Part shown: positions 63,175 to 64,000 of the stretch, piece by piece
Position numbering within the stretch: position 1 is the first letter of the stretch
How the letters are laid out: every line of letters starts with the position of its first letter
Origin: Cacajao melanocephalus
Taxonomy: Eukaryota > Chordata > Mammalia > Primates > Pitheciidae
Length of the DNA: 64,000 bases
Reading direction: 5' to 3'
Assembly: GCA_963573385.1 (NCBI GenBank)
Contig: CAUYLG010004908.1
Location: 1-64,000 of the forward strand
Translations under genes and position numbers: made by a program
Notes under the pieces: model-generated
The model's input: the letters and a program-made list of their open reading frames with translations, nothing else
Databases searched by the model: none
What the model was told of the DNA's origin: nothing

Positions 63175-64000
63175 GGGGATGGAAAGTAGAACAGAATGAG
63201 CAGAGGGTCTATTAGTGACGAACAAAAGTGGTTCCCTCCTTTGCTGGAAGAAATTAAGTACGCTGTTGGCTTTCTTCCCTTAGGAAGACCAAATGACAGC
63301 TGTACAGAGCAAACACAGTTTCTACAGGCGCAGAAAAGAAAGCGGAATCATTTGCTCTATTGTTAACATCTGAGATTTTATTAGTTTAAAAAGTACTTTT
63401 ATTTGTTCTAGGATAGCTATGTATTTGAAAATATCACACAAGAATGAACATACAAATAAAGCCAGAGTCTATCAGAGCGGAAATTTAATCAATAGAGGGC
63501 CTTCCCAGTTCTCTGCCTTTGAAAGATGTTAGAGGGTCTTGCAGATATTCACATGACTTACAACTAGAAGAAAGTACACTTTTTGCAACTCATGCTGCAG
63601 AAAGAAACCTTCTCCTCTGACATGGGTTTGGAATATGAAATGCTGTCATTTTCTTAAATAAATCACATTCACAAAAGTACTTCCAGAAGCGATTGCCTTG
63701 CCATGGCCTCAGGAATGGGATCAGATCTTTGAAGTTCCACTAAGGGTTAGAGTCATCTTGCCAAGACCCAGGCAGGGGAGTCATGGGTTAGATGCTTACA
63801 ATTCCATGGCTAAGCCGTCAATCTTAGATTTGAATCCATATGCTGATTTCTAGGGTTGGGAGATGAGAAGGAAAGGCAAAGAGAAATCACTGAGATAGAA
63901 GGGCATAGATTATTTCCTACTTATATTTCCTTGAGGCCAGTAGTAAATAAATTAAACAACGAAGATGAAATGAGACGTTCCTTTTACAGGAATGCTCTGG
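63175..64000. other. Intronic unique sequence to window end
   Basis: No repeat or exon recognised. Confidence 0.4.

Overview
This window is primate, almost certainly human or great-ape, nuclear DNA. It holds about 34 Alu copies or fragments of several ages, an L1 of primate-specific type at the left edge, and older mammalian repeats (MIR, L2, L1M, Tigger-type DNA transposons, an ERVL-MaLR-type LTR). There are no bacterial-style gene arrays, operons or CRISPR. Nearly all the listed open reading frames are Alu shadows or chance frames.

The only securely identified gene content is two consecutive coding exons on the minus strand, at 30436-30304 and 25753-25558. They have canonical splice sites and matching phases (0 to 1, then 1 to 2). 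Joined, they read about 109 codons that I recognise as the near-C-terminal, ATG2_C-like part of VPS13D, a bridge-like lipid-transfer protein. I saw no other VPS13D exon. If that is right, the window is a piece of the 3' part of the gene: more than 33 kb of upstream intron (30437-64000), the 133-nt exon, a 4.55-kb intron, the 196-nt exon, and at least 25.5 kb of downstream intron (1-25557). From general knowledge VPS13D lies on the plus strand of human chromosome 1p36, so this window would be the reverse complement of the reference; that orientation is recalled, not derived.

Layout: 1-1223 is an antisense L1 5' UTR running off the edge. 1224-14370 is Alu-poor (one Alu) and contains old L1/MIR debris, an unexplained coding-like stretch (about 5131-5960), a CpG-retaining block (about 6350-7500) and a perfect MEF2-like site (7583). 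14370-31000 is Alu-rich and carries both exons, with exon 30304-30436 bracketed by Alu pieces in opposite orientations. 31000-41000 is mostly unique intron with MIRs, one Tigger-type element and three Alus. 41400-47400 has an old L1, an inverted Alu pair, a perfect 17-bp hairpin, a reverse L2 and a broken-up LTR. 47400-64000 is MIR/Alu mosaic with a second non-repetitive, possibly conserved block (about 50930-51460).

I found no convincing new biological system. The best second-look items are structural: the Alu-bracketed exon, the two perfect hairpins, the inverted LTR fragments, the TSD-enclosed pentanucleotide/Alu composite, and the two candidate regulatory blocks. Repeat boundaries and family names were read by eye and are approximate.
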